A stretch of DNA of 64,000 nucleotides from Citrobacter sp. (GCA_019415335.1 DXKH01000015.1:186001-250000); one strand, 5' to 3'. Shown: positions 1-11,134, numbered from the stretch's first letter. The notes: generated from the sequence alone by a model not told the origin. Made by a program: numbers and translations.

Positions 1-810
<810 letters not shown>

Positions 811-847
811 TTAGGAATTTTTTTCTGCATTGACATTATCATATTAA

Positions 848-889
848 CGGCTACATCCGGGCGTTACTTAGCCCTGCAGCCGTTTTTTT
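848..889 (-). terminator. Hairpin after ldcA
   Basis: On the minus strand an ACGGCT...AGCCGT stem with an inner GGGC/GCCC pair directly follows the ldcA stop. The U-run after it is weak (TTAAT), whereas on the plus strand the stem is followed by nine T. It can separate ldcA from nhaP2, but how well it terminates is uncertain. Confidence 0.5.
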
Positions 890-1804
890 TTATGATTTCA
901 GAAAGGGATGACCCGAGAGGGTCAATTGCGTGCCGTTTTGACCGTTTTGCAGCACGGCATGCGCGCCTAACGCCAGCGTAACGGTCCGCTGCTCATGACC
1001 AAAATCGAGCCCGCTAATCAGAGGAACCGCGAGGCGTTCACGTAAAAACGCATACACCGTGTTGAGATCGTAACCCGCATCGTAGTCATTCGGGGCGCTG
1101 CCGCTAAAACTGCCCAGCACAATGGCGCTCTGACGATTTAAAATACCGGCATCAAACAGCTGCAACAGCATGCGCTCGACGCGGAAAGGGTGTTCGTTGA
1201 TGTCTTCCAGTACCAGAATGCCGTTTTCTATTTTGGGCATCCACGGGGTGCCGATGAGCGAAATCAGCATTGCCAGATTGCCGCCCCACAGCGTTCCTTC
1301 GGTATGACAGGCCGGACCGTTGCCTTGCCATTCCACTGTGTACTGCGCGTGACGCAATGCCTGCCAGAAATGGGTTTGCGTGAAGGTGTCCAGCTCTGGT
1401 GCCCCAAAATTCGCCGCCAGCATCGGACCGCTAAAAGTGATGACATTACCCTGCGCCAGCAGACCGCACTGAATCGCTGTAAAATCGCTGTGCCCGCAAA
1501 TGAGCAGCGGATCCTGCTGTTGCCGCGCGGCAAGGGCCTGCCAGTCGATGTGCTCCAGCAGTCGACTCGCGCCATAACCGCCGCGCACCGGCATAACGAT
1601 GGTGTCCGGCGCGGTGAGATGCGCAAGGCCATTCACGTCTGCCAGACGCTCCGATTCCGTACCTGCAAAGCGTTGATGGCGACGACTGACCACCGCCGTA
1701 TTCTCGACCTGATGCCCCGCCTCCTTAAGGCGCTGGATACCAAGCAAAGCCGCGTGCTGATTGATGCAGTAGCCCGAGGGGGCAATTAAGTGAAATCGGG
1801 ACAT
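890..1804 (-). CDS. ldcA: Murein tetrapeptide carboxypeptidase LdcA
   Basis: Cytoplasmic L,D-carboxypeptidase of family S66 that removes the terminal D-alanine from recycled murein tetrapeptides so that the tripeptide can re-enter peptidoglycan synthesis. The 304-residue protein has the family length, the catalytic serine in ICGHSDFTA (Ser106) and the C-terminal catalytic histidine in GLDFGHEQ (His270). MPVRGGYGASR just before the serine is also typical. It is divergent from emtA, another murein enzyme, with a REP-like element between them, the same arrangement as in E. coli. No signal peptide is present, which fits a cytosolic recycling enzyme. Confidence 0.97.
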   Translation of the reverse strand: MSRFHLIAPSGYCINQHAALLGIQRLKEAGHQVENTAVVSRRHQRFAGTESERLADVNGLAHLTAPDTIVMPVRGGYGASRLLEHIDWQALAARQQQDPLLICGHSDFTAIQCGLLAQGNVITFSGPMLAANFGAPELDTFTQTHFWQALRHAQYTVEWQGNGPACHTEGTLWGGNLAMLISLIGTPWMPKIENGILVLEDINEHPFRVERMLLQLFDAGILNRQSAIVLGSFSGSAPNDYDAGYDLNTVYAFLRERLAVPLISGLDFGHEQRTVTLALGAHAVLQNGQNGTQLTLSGHPFLKS

Positions 1805-1865
1805 GGCAATTCCTTGCTACAACAGAAACCAAATGTATATCATGCCGCCTATAGTAGAACGTTTT

Positions 1866-1896
1866 GCCGGATGGCGCTTTGCTTATCCGGTTTACA
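1866..1896. repeat. REP-like palindromic element
   Basis: GCCGGATGGCGC...TTATCCGG followed by TTTACA matches the enterobacterial REP (repetitive extragenic palindrome) pattern. It lies in the divergent ldcA/emtA gap, where it can form a stable hairpin. Confidence 0.65.
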
Positions 1897-1912
1897 ACGG
1901 TGATTTTAGTAA

Positions 1913-2554
<642 letters not shown>

Positions 2555-3289
2555 TTAGTCGCGCACGTTGTTCGATTTCTCTCTCGCCTCACGCTCGAGG
2601 GAAAAGATAATCCGCTGAAGTTCCCGCTCCACCGCCGGGCCGACGTTGAGAAAACGAAAGCTTAGGCGGGGAGTGGTAATGGTCTCGTTTTTCCCGTCAA
2701 TCACTTTGCGTTCGGTTACGGAGATCAGTTGCGCATCAAAGTGAAACAGGCCCCATTCCCCCATATCCAACGTAATCTGCGAAAAGCGCATCCCTTCGGT
2801 GAGACCTGACGGTTTCGGGCCTTCCAGCAGCGCGCCCATACCGCCGAGAGAAAGATCGAACAGACGAAAACGAAGGGTACTGTTGTCCGGCATCTGCGCC
2901 GTACAACCGTAGGGAGGATGGAGCGGTGCGCAGATACGGAAGTATTCCCGTCGTTGCACAAACCACAGCGCCGGGGGAAGCGGGGTGATAAAAGCCGGAA
3001 GCTGCAGATACTCACCGCTCTGCAACTGCTCAAGGGTAAACTCGACCTTCGCGCCCTGGGTTTCGGCGGTGAAGGTAATATTGCGCGCCTTCTGCACGGC
3101 GAGGTTTTCGTTTTGCTGACTGCCAAAGTCCATCACCAGTCTTTCCGCTGAGACGTCAAGGATCTTGCTGATGAATTGCCCGCCGGACCAGGAGACGCGC
3201 AACGGCACCTGGTTGCTGTTTAAGTCGCGAAGAACCCCCAACACCGCTAACGGATTTTGCTTCAGGAACTGCTCATTATAATGACTCAC
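2555..3289 (-). CDS. ycgR: Flagellar brake protein YcgR (PilZ, c-di-GMP receptor)
   Basis: Cytoplasmic c-di-GMP effector that acts on the flagellar motor to slow and bias rotation. The 244-residue protein has the N-terminal YcgR domain and a C-terminal PilZ domain with both ligand motifs intact: RxxxR at Arg114-Arg118 and DxSxxG at Asp145-Ser147-Gly150. A textbook sigma-28 promoter lies 40 bases upstream, so it belongs to the class III flagellar regulon. The diguanylate cyclase and the chemoreceptor further along the window are functionally related, but there is no direct linkage. Confidence 0.97.
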   Translation of the reverse strand: MSHYNEQFLKQNPLAVLGVLRDLNSNQVPLRVSWSGGQFISKILDVSAERLVMDFGSQQNENLAVQKARNITFTAETQGAKVEFTLEQLQSGEYLQLPAFITPLPPALWFVQRREYFRICAPLHPPYGCTAQMPDNSTLRFRLFDLSLGGMGALLEGPKPSGLTEGMRFSQITLDMGEWGLFHFDAQLISVTERKVIDGKNETITTPRLSFRFLNVGPAVERELQRIIFSLEREAREKSNNVRD

Positions 3290-3328
3290 GCGGAATGACC
3301 CCTGGATGCCTGACAGTCTATCGAACGG

Positions 3329-3355
3329 TTATCGGCATAACGCAGGGGAACTTAA
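3329..3355 (-). promoter_or_regulatory. Sigma-28 (FliA) promoter of ycgR
   Basis: On the minus strand TTAAGTTC, an 11-base spacer and GCCGATAA match the flagellar consensus TAAAGTTT-N11-GCCGATAA, with a perfect -10 and correct spacing. It points into ycgR. Confidence 0.85.
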
Positions 3356-3428
3356 TACAAACGCGTGATTTTTTTTACCAAAGACAAATAATTCAGCCCC
3401 GAGGAAACAGCGAGGATCAAGGGGTTGC

Positions 3429-3437
3429 CTATACTTA
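3429..3437 (+). promoter_or_regulatory. RpoS-type extended -10 upstream of ymgE
   Basis: GCCTATACTTAA matches the sigma-S -10 consensus (CTAYACTTAA) and lies about 55 bases before the ymgE start. There is no good -35, as is usual for sigma-S promoters. The stress role of the YeaQ/YmgE family fits this reading. Confidence 0.5.
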
Positions 3438-3492
3438 ACGGACAAGCGCAAGAATGTGTTGCGTGTGGTTTCCCCGAAAAGAGGGTCTGAAC

Positions 3493-3747
3493 ATGGGAAT
3501 TATTGCCTGGATTGTATTTGGTCTGATTGCCGGTGTTATCGCCAAATTGATCATGCCGGGACGTGACGGCGGCGGATTCATCCTGACCTGTATTCTCGGC
3601 ATCGTGGGTGCCGTAGTGGGTGGATGGCTGGCGACCATGTTTGGTATTGGCGGCACAATCAGTGGTTTTAACCTTCACAGCTTCCTGGTCGCCGTAGTGG
3701 GTGCCATTGTGGTGCTGGTGGTATTCCGACTCGTGCGGCGCGATTAA
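3493..3747 (+). CDS. ymgE: YmgE, GlsB/YeaQ/YmgE-family small membrane protein
   Basis: An 84-residue protein of three hydrophobic helices rich in glycine, of the transglycosylase-associated (GlsB/YeaQ/YmgE) family. Its biochemical role is unknown; family members are linked to stress responses. I start it at the ATG at 3493, preceded by GAGGG, rather than at an upstream in-frame codon, because MGIIAWIVFGLIAG is the family's N-terminus. A short C-terminal basic tail (LVRRD) follows the last helix. A clear terminator follows. Confidence 0.93.
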   Translation: MGIIAWIVFGLIAGVIAKLIMPGRDGGGFILTCILGIVGAVVGGWLATMFGIGGTISGFNLHSFLVAVVGAIVVLVVFRLVRRD

Positions 3748-3753
3748 GAATAC

Positions 3754-3779
3754 GGCTCCTGCGGGGGCCGTGTTTTTAT
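3754..3779 (+). terminator. Intrinsic terminator of ymgE
   Basis: An ACGGC/GCCGT stem is followed by GTTTTTAT, starting six bases after the ymgE stop. Confidence 0.75.
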
Positions 3780-3821
3780 CGGTATTCCCCTTCAATTCCT
3801 CTCTTGATTTACCTATTGAAA

Positions 3822-3864
3822 TGAGAATAATTGGCATTCCAATTTAAACTGATAATTATTCTCA
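3822..3864 (+). promoter_or_regulatory. Two Fur-box-like sites before the siderophore receptor
   Basis: TGAGAATAATTGGCA (3822-3836) and TGATAATTATTCTCA (3850-3864) both resemble the Fur 7-1-7 motif TGATAAT-N-ATTATCA; the second has one mismatch. Together they also form an outer inverted repeat, GAGAATAATT with AATTATTCTC. The second site ends two bases before the ATG at 3867, so Fur could block both transcription and translation. Confidence 0.75.
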
Positions 3865-3866
3865 CT

Positions 3867-5978
3867 ATGACAACTTCTTGCTTTCGACTTTGCGCGCTTT
3901 CTGGCTGTATCTCACTGGCCCTGACCACATTGTCATATGCGGCGGACACCAATGAATCGACCATTGTCGTTTCGGCTACAGGCCAGGAGAGCCTGCTGCC
4001 TGCCTGGACTAACAGCGCCACCAAATCTGCCATCCCGGAAAGTAAAACGCCACAGGTGATTAATACCATCGATCATCACGAGATCGCGTTGCGTCATGCG
4101 AATTCCGTCAACGAGATCCTGCGCTATGCGCCGGGGGTGTCGACAGAAGTGCGCGGCAATACCTCCTATATGAGCGAGTACAAAATTCGTGGTTTCACTG
4201 TCGATCAGGAGTACTACAACGGCTTGCAGTTGCCGTATAACGTCACTGGCAATACCAAAGCACGTATCGACCCGTTGCTGGTGGAAAGCGTCGATATTCT
4301 GAAAGGGCCCACCTCTGTGCTGTATGGCAACGGTTCGCCAGGGGGACTGGTGAATATTCAGGGCAAAAAACCGCAGGCTGAGCAAAAAACGGAGATTGGC
4401 TTTAATACGGGTACGCGAAATCTGAAAGAAGGCTATCTGGATTCCACCGGCAAAATCAGCGACAGCGACTGGAATTACCGTTTGCTGGGAAAGGCGACGG
4501 AGGGCGACGATCAACCACACACCACCCGTTATGAAGACTATTTGCTGGCACCTTCCGTCACCTGGCAACCAGACAGCAAAACGCGCCTGACGCTGGATGC
4601 GTTGGTGCAAAATACACCGTCGTTGTCGCCGTCGAACCCATTACCGATTGCCTATTTGCGCTCGGGTTATGCCGATCGTCGTGATTACGCCGGTGATGAG
4701 TGGAGTGGCTTTAAGCAGCGTCAGTGGATGGTGGGTTATCATTTCGAACATGAATTTGACAGCGGTTGGGGATTCAGTCAGCAGGCGCGCTATTTTGATA
4801 TTGATACGCACCAGCGCAGCGTCTATTCAACCGGTAATGGCACAAACCCGGTCTGGATGCTGGACCGCTTTGCCTATACCACCGATGAAGATCTGAAGAG
4901 TTTCAACATCGACAACCAGGTGAAGAAAACGGTCACGCTGGGCGACTGGCAGCATCATCTGCTGGCCGGTTTTGATTATCAGAAACTCGACAGCCATTAC
5001 TTCTACCGTTATGCCAGCGCCACGCCGGGAATCGACATGCGCGACCCGGATTTCCATCAGGTGCATACCGCCGATCTGGGGTTGTACACCGCACAGAAAA
5101 ACCGGCTTTCTTATCAGCAAAATGGCTACTACCTGCAGGATCAGGTGGCGTTTGGCGGCTTAAATCTGTTGGCCAGCCTGCGTTATGACGATTACCGGTC
5201 AACGACGACCGACGCGCTGCAAAATGATGAGAAAACCTGGATCTCACAGGACCGGGTGACCAAACGTTTTGGCGCGCTCTATGCCTTTGAAAACGGTATT
5301 TCACCGTTTATCAGTTATTCCGAAGGCTTCAAACCGATTTCACCGCAGGGTACGCTGACGTCGAAAGAGGTGAAGCCGACAACCAGCAAACAACTGGAAG
5401 GCGGGGTGAAATACTTGCTGGCCGATTACGCGACCACGCTGACGGCATCGGTGTTTAACATCCGTCAGAAGAATGTTCTTTCCGCCACGCCAACCTGGGA
5501 TTATCGACAGACCGGGGAGATCGAATCAAAAGGCGCGGAATTTTCGGTGATCAGCCGACCAGGTGACAACGTCACGTTGATTGCCAACTACGCCTACACC
5601 CATGCGATCAATACCGAAGACGAAACATACGAAGGCAAACGCCCGACACAGGTGCCGGAGAATGCGTTTAATCTGTGGGGCGATTACACCTTCGATGCGA
5701 CCGTACTGCGCGGGCTAACAATGGGCGCTGGGGCGCGCTATACCGGGCCGATGGAAATCGCACCGGATAACAAGAGCGGTAAGCTCGGAGGGACAACGCA
5801 ATACGATCTCGCCGTGTCATATCAGTTAGGCGAGGCGCTGCCTTCATTGCGCGGCGTGACGTTAAAAGCCAGCGCGCAGAATATCACTAACAAAGAAACC
5901 TTCAGTTGCTACGACAGCACTAACTGCTGGATTGGTCGTGATCGTACGGTTCAGGTCGGGGCAAGCTACCGTTTCTGA
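3867..5978 (+). CDS. TonB-dependent ferric-siderophore receptor (FhuA/FoxA type)
   Basis: Outer-membrane gated channel that imports an iron-loaded siderophore using TonB energy. The 703 residues comprise a signal peptide cleaved near LSYA/AD, a TonB box-like segment (STIVVSA), a plug with the conserved VESVDILKGPTSVLYG and GSPGGLVN motifs, and a beta-barrel ending in aromatic F (VGASYRF). A cysteine pair near the C-terminus (CYDSTNCW) is like that of FhuA, which suggests a hydroxamate such as ferrichrome or ferrioxamine, but the ligand is not proven. It is not FhuE. The ATG at 3867 has no clear Shine-Dalgarno site; an in-frame TTG at 3831 would add 12 residues but spoils the signal peptide. 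Regulation by iron is indicated by the upstream Fur sites. Confidence 0.9.
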   Translation: MTTSCFRLCALSGCISLALTTLSYAADTNESTIVVSATGQESLLPAWTNSATKSAIPESKTPQVINTIDHHEIALRHANSVNEILRYAPGVSTEVRGNTSYMSEYKIRGFTVDQEYYNGLQLPYNVTGNTKARIDPLLVESVDILKGPTSVLYGNGSPGGLVNIQGKKPQAEQKTEIGFNTGTRNLKEGYLDSTGKISDSDWNYRLLGKATEGDDQPHTTRYEDYLLAPSVTWQPDSKTRLTLDALVQNTPSLSPSNPLPIAYLRSGYADRRDYAGDEWSGFKQRQWMVGYHFEHEFDSGWGFSQQARYFDIDTHQRSVYSTGNGTNPVWMLDRFAYTTDEDLKSFNIDNQVKKTVTLGDWQHHLLAGFDYQKLDSHYFYRYASATPGIDMRDPDFHQVHTADLGLYTAQKNRLSYQQNGYYLQDQVAFGGLNLLASLRYDDYRSTTTDALQNDEKTWISQDRVTKRFGALYAFENGISPFISYSEGFKPISPQGTLTSKEVKPTTSKQLEGGVKYLLADYATTLTASVFNIRQKNVLSATPTWDYRQTGEIESKGAEFSVISRPGDNVTLIANYAYTHAINTEDETYEGKRPTQVPENAFNLWGDYTFDATVLRGLTMGAGARYTGPMEIAPDNKSGKLGGTTQYDLAVSYQLGEALPSLRGVTLKASAQNITNKETFSCYDSTNCWIGRDRTVQVGASYRF

Positions 5979-5984
5979 TCGCGT

Positions 5985-6017
5985 GAAACAAAAACAGGCC
6001 TGGTATTTCCAGGCCTG
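5985..6017 (-). terminator. Intrinsic terminator of treA
   Basis: A perfect 9-bp stem (CAGGCCTGG/CCAGGCCTG) with a 5-base loop is followed on the minus strand by TTTTTGTTT. It sits just past the treA stop and also separates treA from the convergent receptor gene. Confidence 0.85.
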
Positions 6018-6031
6018 TCAGGCGTTGGCTA

Positions 6032-7738
6032 TTACGGCGTTGGCTGTTTTTGTGTCGGTTCGGTGGAGGTCTGGCTAGTCACAGGGCGTTTTTCCGGCAC
6101 GCTGTCGCACGGTTTTTCCTTCGGACAGATCAGGTCGAGCATCTTCAGTGTGACGCCGTTACTCCAGCCAAAACCATCCTGTAACGGATACTCACCGCCG
6201 CCACCACCGGTTCCGGTGCTGCTGACGTCATATTTTTCCACCAGCTTTTGTTCGCGATCGTACGTGCGCTGCACGTTGGTCAGAAAACGCCAGCTCACCT
6301 CCATCGCCACGTCATTCTGCCCGTAGTTCTGTAAGCCCTCGGTGGCGACCCACTGCAACGGTGCCCAGCCGTTTGGCGCATCCCATTGCTGCCCGCTTTT
6401 CACCGAGGTGGTGGCGAGTCCACCCGGCTGCAACAGATGCGCGCGGGTAGCAGTGGCCATTTTGTTCGCGCGATCTTTCGAGGCGGCATTAACATACAGT
6501 GGGAACAGGGCGGCAGCGGTCAGTTGATTACGCACCCGCTTGCTCTTCAGATCGTAATCCGCATACCAGCCCTCTTTGTCATTCCACAGGTAGTGTTCAA
6601 TGGCTTTCTGTCGGGCGCTTGCCAGCGTGTCGTACTGGCTGGCTTTTGCTTCGTCCCCCGCAGCTTTGCTGGCGCGCGCGAGGATTTTTTCCATCTTGTA
6701 TAACAAGGCATTGAGATCGACCGGAACGATGCTGGTGGTCCGCAGCGTGCCAAGCTGTTGCGGGTTATCCATCCAGCGCGAACTGAAATCCCAGCCGGAT
6801 GCTGCCGCGGCGCGCAGATCGCGATAAATGTCGGTCGCTGGGCGGTTTGGATTGCTTTTTGCCGTGGCGATATCCTCAACCCAGGATTCCGGTCGCGGCG
6901 TATCCCGCTCATCCCAGTAGCGGTTCAAAATGGAGCCGTCATCCAGTTTCACCACCCGTTTGTTCTGTTGACCTGCCTGCAGCGTTTCGACGCCTTCCAT
7001 CCAGTAGAGGTACTCTTTTTGCAGTTGCGGCAGGTACTTTTTCAGCGCATCGTCACCGTCATGCTGCGCCAGCAATTCCACCATCAGGGAAAAGAAGGGG
7101 GGCTGGGAACGGCTCAGATAATAGGTGCGGTTGCCGTTAGGGATATGACCGAAGGCATCAATCTCCCAGGCGAAGTTCGCCACCATATCGGCAATTTTGT
7201 CCCAGTGATCGCTTTCGGCAAGTCCCAACATGGTGAAGTAACTGTCCCAGTAATAGACTTCCCGGAAGCGCCCGCCGGGCACCACGTAAGGTTCAGGCAG
7301 CGGCAGCAGTGAATCCCATTTCCCCGCACTTTCGGTCGAGCGGGTTAATACCGGCCACAGCCCGTCGATATGTTCACGCAGCGATTGCCCTTCCGGTGGA
7401 ACATACTTTTCTCCCTCTTTTGGCAACGTGAAGTTGACGCTCACGAAGTGGCGCAAATCGAAGCTGTACTGATTCTTTTGCATCCGGTAATCCGCGAGGA
7501 TCATCAGCGGATCGCTGTTAGGCACGGCATCGGCAAAGGTCTTTTGGTCAGGGAACAGTCTGGCATTCTGCACATCGTTAAACAGCGGGCCGAGCAATAT
7601 ATCCGGTGGCTGTGGCGGGGAGACCGGCATCTCCTCGGCGCCGACTGACAATGAAGAGAGGGTAAAAAGTGTGCCGGAAACTGCGAGTTTTATGACCAGT
7701 GACAGTGAGCCAGACGCGCGAAAAGCAGGGGTATGCAT
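6032..7738 (-). CDS. treA: Periplasmic trehalase TreA
   Basis: Glycoside hydrolase family 37 enzyme that splits periplasmic trehalose into two glucose, used at high osmolarity. The 568-residue precursor has a signal peptide ending near VGA/EE. Both trehalase signatures are intact: [14 protein letters not shown] (154-167) and [10 protein letters not shown] (451-460). By alignment to E. coli TreA the catalytic pair is Asp317 (GWDFSS) and Glu501 (EKYDV). The glycine run [11 protein letters not shown] and the Thr/Pro-rich C-terminal tail after two cysteines are also as in E. coli. AAGGAG precedes the ATG. In E. coli treA likewise lies beside dhaM. Confidence 0.97.
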   Translation of the reverse strand: MHTPAFRASGSLSLVIKLAVSGTLFTLSSLSVGAEEMPVSPPQPPDILLGPLFNDVQNARLFPDQKTFADAVPNSDPLMILADYRMQKNQYSFDLRHFVSVNFTLPKEGEKYVPPEGQSLREHIDGLWPVLTRSTESAGKWDSLLPLPEPYVVPGGRFREVYYWDSYFTMLGLAESDHWDKIADMVANFAWEIDAFGHIPNGNRTYYLSRSQPPFFSLMVELLAQHDGDDALKKYLPQLQKEYLYWMEGVETLQAGQQNKRVVKLDDGSILNRYWDERDTPRPESWVEDIATAKSNPNRPATDIYRDLRAAAASGWDFSSRWMDNPQQLGTLRTTSIVPVDLNALLYKMEKILARASKAAGDEAKASQYDTLASARQKAIEHYLWNDKEGWYADYDLKSKRVRNQLTAAALFPLYVNAASKDRANKMATATRAHLLQPGGLATTSVKSGQQWDAPNGWAPLQWVATEGLQNYGQNDVAMEVSWRFLTNVQRTYDREQKLVEKYDVSSTGTGGGGGEYPLQDGFGWSNGVTLKMLDLICPKEKPCDSVPEKRPVTSQTSTEPTQKQPTP

Positions 7739-7840
7739 GGATTATTCTCCTTAGTGCGTACCGAAAAACGGTATCTACCATGAGAAAATCGTAGTCCAGG
7801 ATCGCTCCCGGCGCGTTGCTACCCCCCTTTTTTTGCGACG

Positions 7841-9274
7841 TTACCGCGGTTTCTTTTCCCTGACGGCGCGATTCTCTGCCACATTAAGGGAGAGTCGCTC
7901 GCCCGTTTGCACATCGTTAAGTGCCTCACCCTGCTGGCATACCCAGGCGATGCCCATCTCACGAGCGATCAAGGCGCCATGCGCAAGCGGACTGCCTTCC
8001 CGCAGGCAGATCCCTTTCACCACGTTTGGGTCGAGTTCCGCCACCATTGAGGGAAACAGGTCGTCGGTGACCAGAATGGCTGGGGCAGTGAAATCAGGTA
8101 ACGTCAGCGGGCTTTGCAGCAAATGACGTAGCGTGCGGTGCAGGAGATCGTCGATGTCGATATAGCGCGCCTGCAGATAGGCGTCATCCAGTTGATGATA
8201 CTGTGTGCTGAGGCTGCTCAGCACCTGCTGCCAGGCATATTCTGCCGTACAGTGCTCGCTACGCAGCAGACCGCAGGCGGTATCAAATAGCTCCGGATCG
8301 TCCAGCAGCATATGGTGACCGGAGAAAATGGCCGCCAGATCGCCCGGCCAGCTTTCTTCCATGCGGGTAATCAGCGTCATCAGGTCAAGCAGCGTGAGAT
8401 CCAGTGCGTGACGCAGTCGCGCCTGTTCTGCGCCAGGACTGAGATCGGACGTTTGTCGAATCGGCGGCAGCGTTGGGGTGTAACAGAACGCGCTGCCCGT
8501 GATCGCCTCCGTCGACGAGGCGCTAATCGCCGCATCGTCCAGCGATTCACCGAAGTTCTCCGAAGCCAGTTGGCTAAATGCGGCCAGTGCGTCATCCGCC
8601 TGCGCTCCGCTTGCCAGCAAACGGACCGTGTCATTACAGCGGACCTGCAACAACGAAATCTGATTAAGGCTGTCTGGCGTAACGCACTTGCCGTTTTTTT
8701 CCAGCAGCAGATCCGCGTCAAAGGCCGACAGCGTTGCCACAAGCCGGGACGCCGGACGAATGTGCAAACCGTTGGGGTTTTTGATCACCACGGACACCGA
8801 TTTTGCCGCCGCGTCCGGTGCGCTAAAGGCTGGAGTCATGCGGGTCTCAGAAGCAGAAGAGGGTAAACCCAGTTGCTCACGCTTGGCCTCAAGGGCGTTC
8901 GTTGCATCGGCGATGACTTTTTCGATATCCGCACCCGCAGCGGCGCTCACCGTTGCCGCCAGCGTCCCTTCCACCAGCGGCGCGGCGCACAATCGCACTT
9001 TCGCGGCAATGGTCGGGTCGAGAAGATCCAGTGCCGTTTCCGCACTGAGCAGGGCGCTGCCGATATCCATCATCACCAGCACGTGGTCGGTATCGGCAAC
9101 AGACTCGATCGCCTCCATCACCTTGATGGGGTCGGTACCGATGGGATTTTGCGGATCGTCGATACCGGCGGCAATGGCTATTTTACAGTCGCCGCCCATT
9201 AACATCTGTTGTGCCAGTTCGCCCACCCCTTCGCCGAGGCGGGCACTGTGAGAGACTATCACCAGGTTTACCAT
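7841..9274 (-). CDS. dhaM: Dihydroxyacetone kinase phosphotransferase subunit DhaM
   Basis: Multi-domain PTS protein that passes phosphate from HPr to the ADP held in DhaL. Domains in order are: EIIA-mannose-like (1-130, active His9 in VSHSAR), HPr-like (about 158-245, His171 in NPNGLHIRPASR) and a truncated enzyme I N-terminal domain (about 260-477, His432 in GSPLAHGALIA). All three phosphorylated histidines are present, and the length (477) is close to the E. coli protein. It is the last gene of dhaKLM, 10 bases after dhaL. Confidence 0.97.
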   Translation of the reverse strand: MVNLVIVSHSARLGEGVGELAQQMLMGGDCKIAIAAGIDDPQNPIGTDPIKVMEAIESVADTDHVLVMMDIGSALLSAETALDLLDPTIAAKVRLCAAPLVEGTLAATVSAAAGADIEKVIADATNALEAKREQLGLPSSASETRMTPAFSAPDAAAKSVSVVIKNPNGLHIRPASRLVATLSAFDADLLLEKNGKCVTPDSLNQISLLQVRCNDTVRLLASGAQADDALAAFSQLASENFGESLDDAAISASSTEAITGSAFCYTPTLPPIRQTSDLSPGAEQARLRHALDLTLLDLMTLITRMEESWPGDLAAIFSGHHMLLDDPELFDTACGLLRSEHCTAEYAWQQVLSSLSTQYHQLDDAYLQARYIDIDDLLHRTLRHLLQSPLTLPDFTAPAILVTDDLFPSMVAELDPNVVKGICLREGSPLAHGALIAREMGIAWVCQQGEALNDVQTGERLSLNVAENRAVREKKPR

Positions 9275-9284
9275 CTTACTGTCC

Positions 9285-9917
9285 TTACTCTTTTGCTGCG
9301 GCTGCCAGCATCTGGATCATAAACATCACCGAGGTCGCGCCCGGATCCTGATGCCCGATGCTGCGCTCGCCCAGATAGCTGGCGCGGCCTTTACGGGCCT
9401 GCATCGTAATCGTGCTTTGCGCGGCGGCTTCAGCCTGAGCGGCGGCCGCATCCAGTGCGACGGTAACGGAGAGATTTTGCTCGCTGGACTGGCGCAGTGA
9501 CTCCGCCACCGGTACCCAGACATCGCACATCGTTTTATCACCCGGCTCGGCTTTACCCCGGCTGATCACGCCGTCTGCACCTTCGCGCATCATTTGACAG
9601 AGCTCATCGAGCGACAAACTCTGACGCGCCTGTGTGACCTGCGCGGCGCGGATAAAAAAGGTGCCAAACAGCGGGCCACTGGCCCCTCCGACGTTTGACA
9701 GCAGCGTCATCCCGGTATTTTTTAAAATAAAGCCAATATCTTTATCCGCGATGGCCGGTAATTTTTCGACCACTTTGCTAAAGCCGCGATGCATATTCAA
9801 ACCGTGGTCGGCATCACCAATCTCACGATCCAGTCCGGTGAGATAATCACTCTCTTTGCTGAAAATCTCCCCGCAGCGATAAAGCCAACTCACAATTTGC
9901 GCTCTGTTCAGTGACAT
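9285..9917 (-). CDS. dhaL: Dihydroxyacetone kinase ADP-binding subunit DhaL
   Basis: Holds ADP-Mg as a tightly bound cofactor, is re-phosphorylated by DhaM and transfers the phosphate to dihydroxyacetone on DhaK. The metal-binding aspartates of the family are present in LDREIGDADHG (Asp30, Asp35, Asp37), as are the nucleotide-loop serines (NVGGASGPLFG). Length 210 equals E. coli DhaL. AAGGAG precedes the ATG; the gene starts 10 bases after dhaK. In E. coli DhaL also activates DhaR. Confidence 0.97.
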   Translation of the reverse strand: MSLNRAQIVSWLYRCGEIFSKESDYLTGLDREIGDADHGLNMHRGFSKVVEKLPAIADKDIGFILKNTGMTLLSNVGGASGPLFGTFFIRAAQVTQARQSLSLDELCQMMREGADGVISRGKAEPGDKTMCDVWVPVAESLRQSSEQNLSVTVALDAAAAQAEAAAQSTITMQARKGRASYLGERSIGHQDPGATSVMFMIQMLAAAAKE

Positions 9918-9927
9918 GACTCTCTCC

Positions 9928-10998
9928 TTAGTTGCCCCAGTTCAGGCCTGGGGTGTGAACCGGTGCGTCCCAGAGTGCCAGCGTCTCGTCATCCACTTTT
10001 AACAGGGTGATGGAAAAGCCGGTCATATCCAGTGACGTACAATATGAACCAATCAGATTACGTTCGATGATGATACCCGCCTGCTGGCAGCGTTCGTCGA
10101 GACGGTTATAGACGCCATACAGTTCAGAAAGCGGCGTGGCACCCAGGTTATTGACCAGCGCGATGACGCGATCGCCACGTTGTAAGGGCTGTTTGCCTTG
10201 CTTATCGTCCTGCCAGACACCCTGCGCGGGATCCCAGTGGCGCAGCGTGCGGTTATAGGTGCCGTTTTCCAGCAGAGTATCGAACATCTCGTCAACGGTC
10301 TGATCGAGTGAGACGAAGGCGCGACGGTCGATGCCGGGCTCGCCGTGGATCCCCACGCCGAACTCCATTTCATTATCGGCAAGGGTGAAAGAGGGCTGGC
10401 CGGCGGCCGGAACCGTACAGGCGGCGAGGGCGATACCGATCGAATGACCGTGATTATTGAGTTTACGGCCAAGTTCGGCACAGGCTTGCAGGGAATCGCC
10501 GCGCTCTGCCGCCGCGCCGACCAGTTTTTCAATCAGCACGGTATTCGCGACACCACGTCGTCCGGCGGTATAGAGGCTGTCTTTGACGGCCACATCGTCA
10601 TCCACTACCACGGTGGTGACTTTCACACCACTTTCGTGCAGCAGTTCGGTGGCGGTTTCGAAGTTAAGAATGTCGCCGGTATAGTTTTTCACGATCAGCA
10701 GCACGCCTTCACCACCGTCAATCTGCATGGCGCATTCGAACATTTTATCAGGGGTCGGTGAGGTGAAAATTTCTCCAGGGCAGGCTCCGGACAGCATACC
10801 CTGACCAATATAGCCGCAGTGCATGGGTTCGTGTCCGCTGCCACCGCCGGAAAGCAGCGCGACTTTGCCCTGTACAGGGGCATCTGCACGGGTCACATAC
10901 ACCGGATCCTGATGCAGGGTCAGTGACGGATGCGCTTTTGCGAGGCCAGCCAGTTGTTCACTCAGTACGTCTTCCACACGGTTAATCAGTTTTTTCAT
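9928..10998 (-). CDS. dhaK: Dihydroxyacetone kinase substrate-binding subunit DhaK
   Basis: Binds dihydroxyacetone covalently as a hemiaminal and receives phosphate from DhaL, giving dihydroxyacetone phosphate for glycolysis. The hemiaminal histidine is His218 (GVGIHGEPG) and the catalytic His56 ([10 protein letters not shown]) and Asp109 (YTGDILNF) are present. I used the ATG at 10998, behind GGAG, which gives the 356-residue family length; the frame stays open 42 codons upstream but that part has no family similarity. First gene of dhaKLM, divergent from dhaR. DhaK in E. coli also acts as co-repressor of DhaR. Confidence 0.97.
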   Translation of the reverse strand: MKKLINRVEDVLSEQLAGLAKAHPSLTLHQDPVYVTRADAPVQGKVALLSGGGSGHEPMHCGYIGQGMLSGACPGEIFTSPTPDKMFECAMQIDGGEGVLLIVKNYTGDILNFETATELLHESGVKVTTVVVDDDVAVKDSLYTAGRRGVANTVLIEKLVGAAAERGDSLQACAELGRKLNNHGHSIGIALAACTVPAAGQPSFTLADNEMEFGVGIHGEPGIDRRAFVSLDQTVDEMFDTLLENGTYNRTLRHWDPAQGVWQDDKQGKQPLQRGDRVIALVNNLGATPLSELYGVYNRLDERCQQAGIIIERNLIGSYCTSLDMTGFSITLLKVDDETLALWDAPVHTPGLNWGN

Positions 10999-11115
10999 TC
11001 TCTTGCTCCGGGTTTTAGGCTCCAGGGGATCGGTTGTGTTCAACGCCACGGCGACCGCTCGCTGCCGATAACGTAATTGTGCCCCAGCGCGCGAAAAAGA
11101 AAATTCATCAATGAT

Positions 11116-11134
11116 ATGTTTCAAAAGTGAACAT
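11116..11134. promoter_or_regulatory. Imperfect palindrome in the dhaK/dhaR gap
   Basis: ATGTTTCAAAAGTGAACAT is a near-palindrome in the divergent control region between dhaK and dhaR. It is a plausible DhaR or sigma-70 activator site, but I have no known DhaR consensus to compare, so this is inference from position and symmetry only. Confidence 0.3.
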
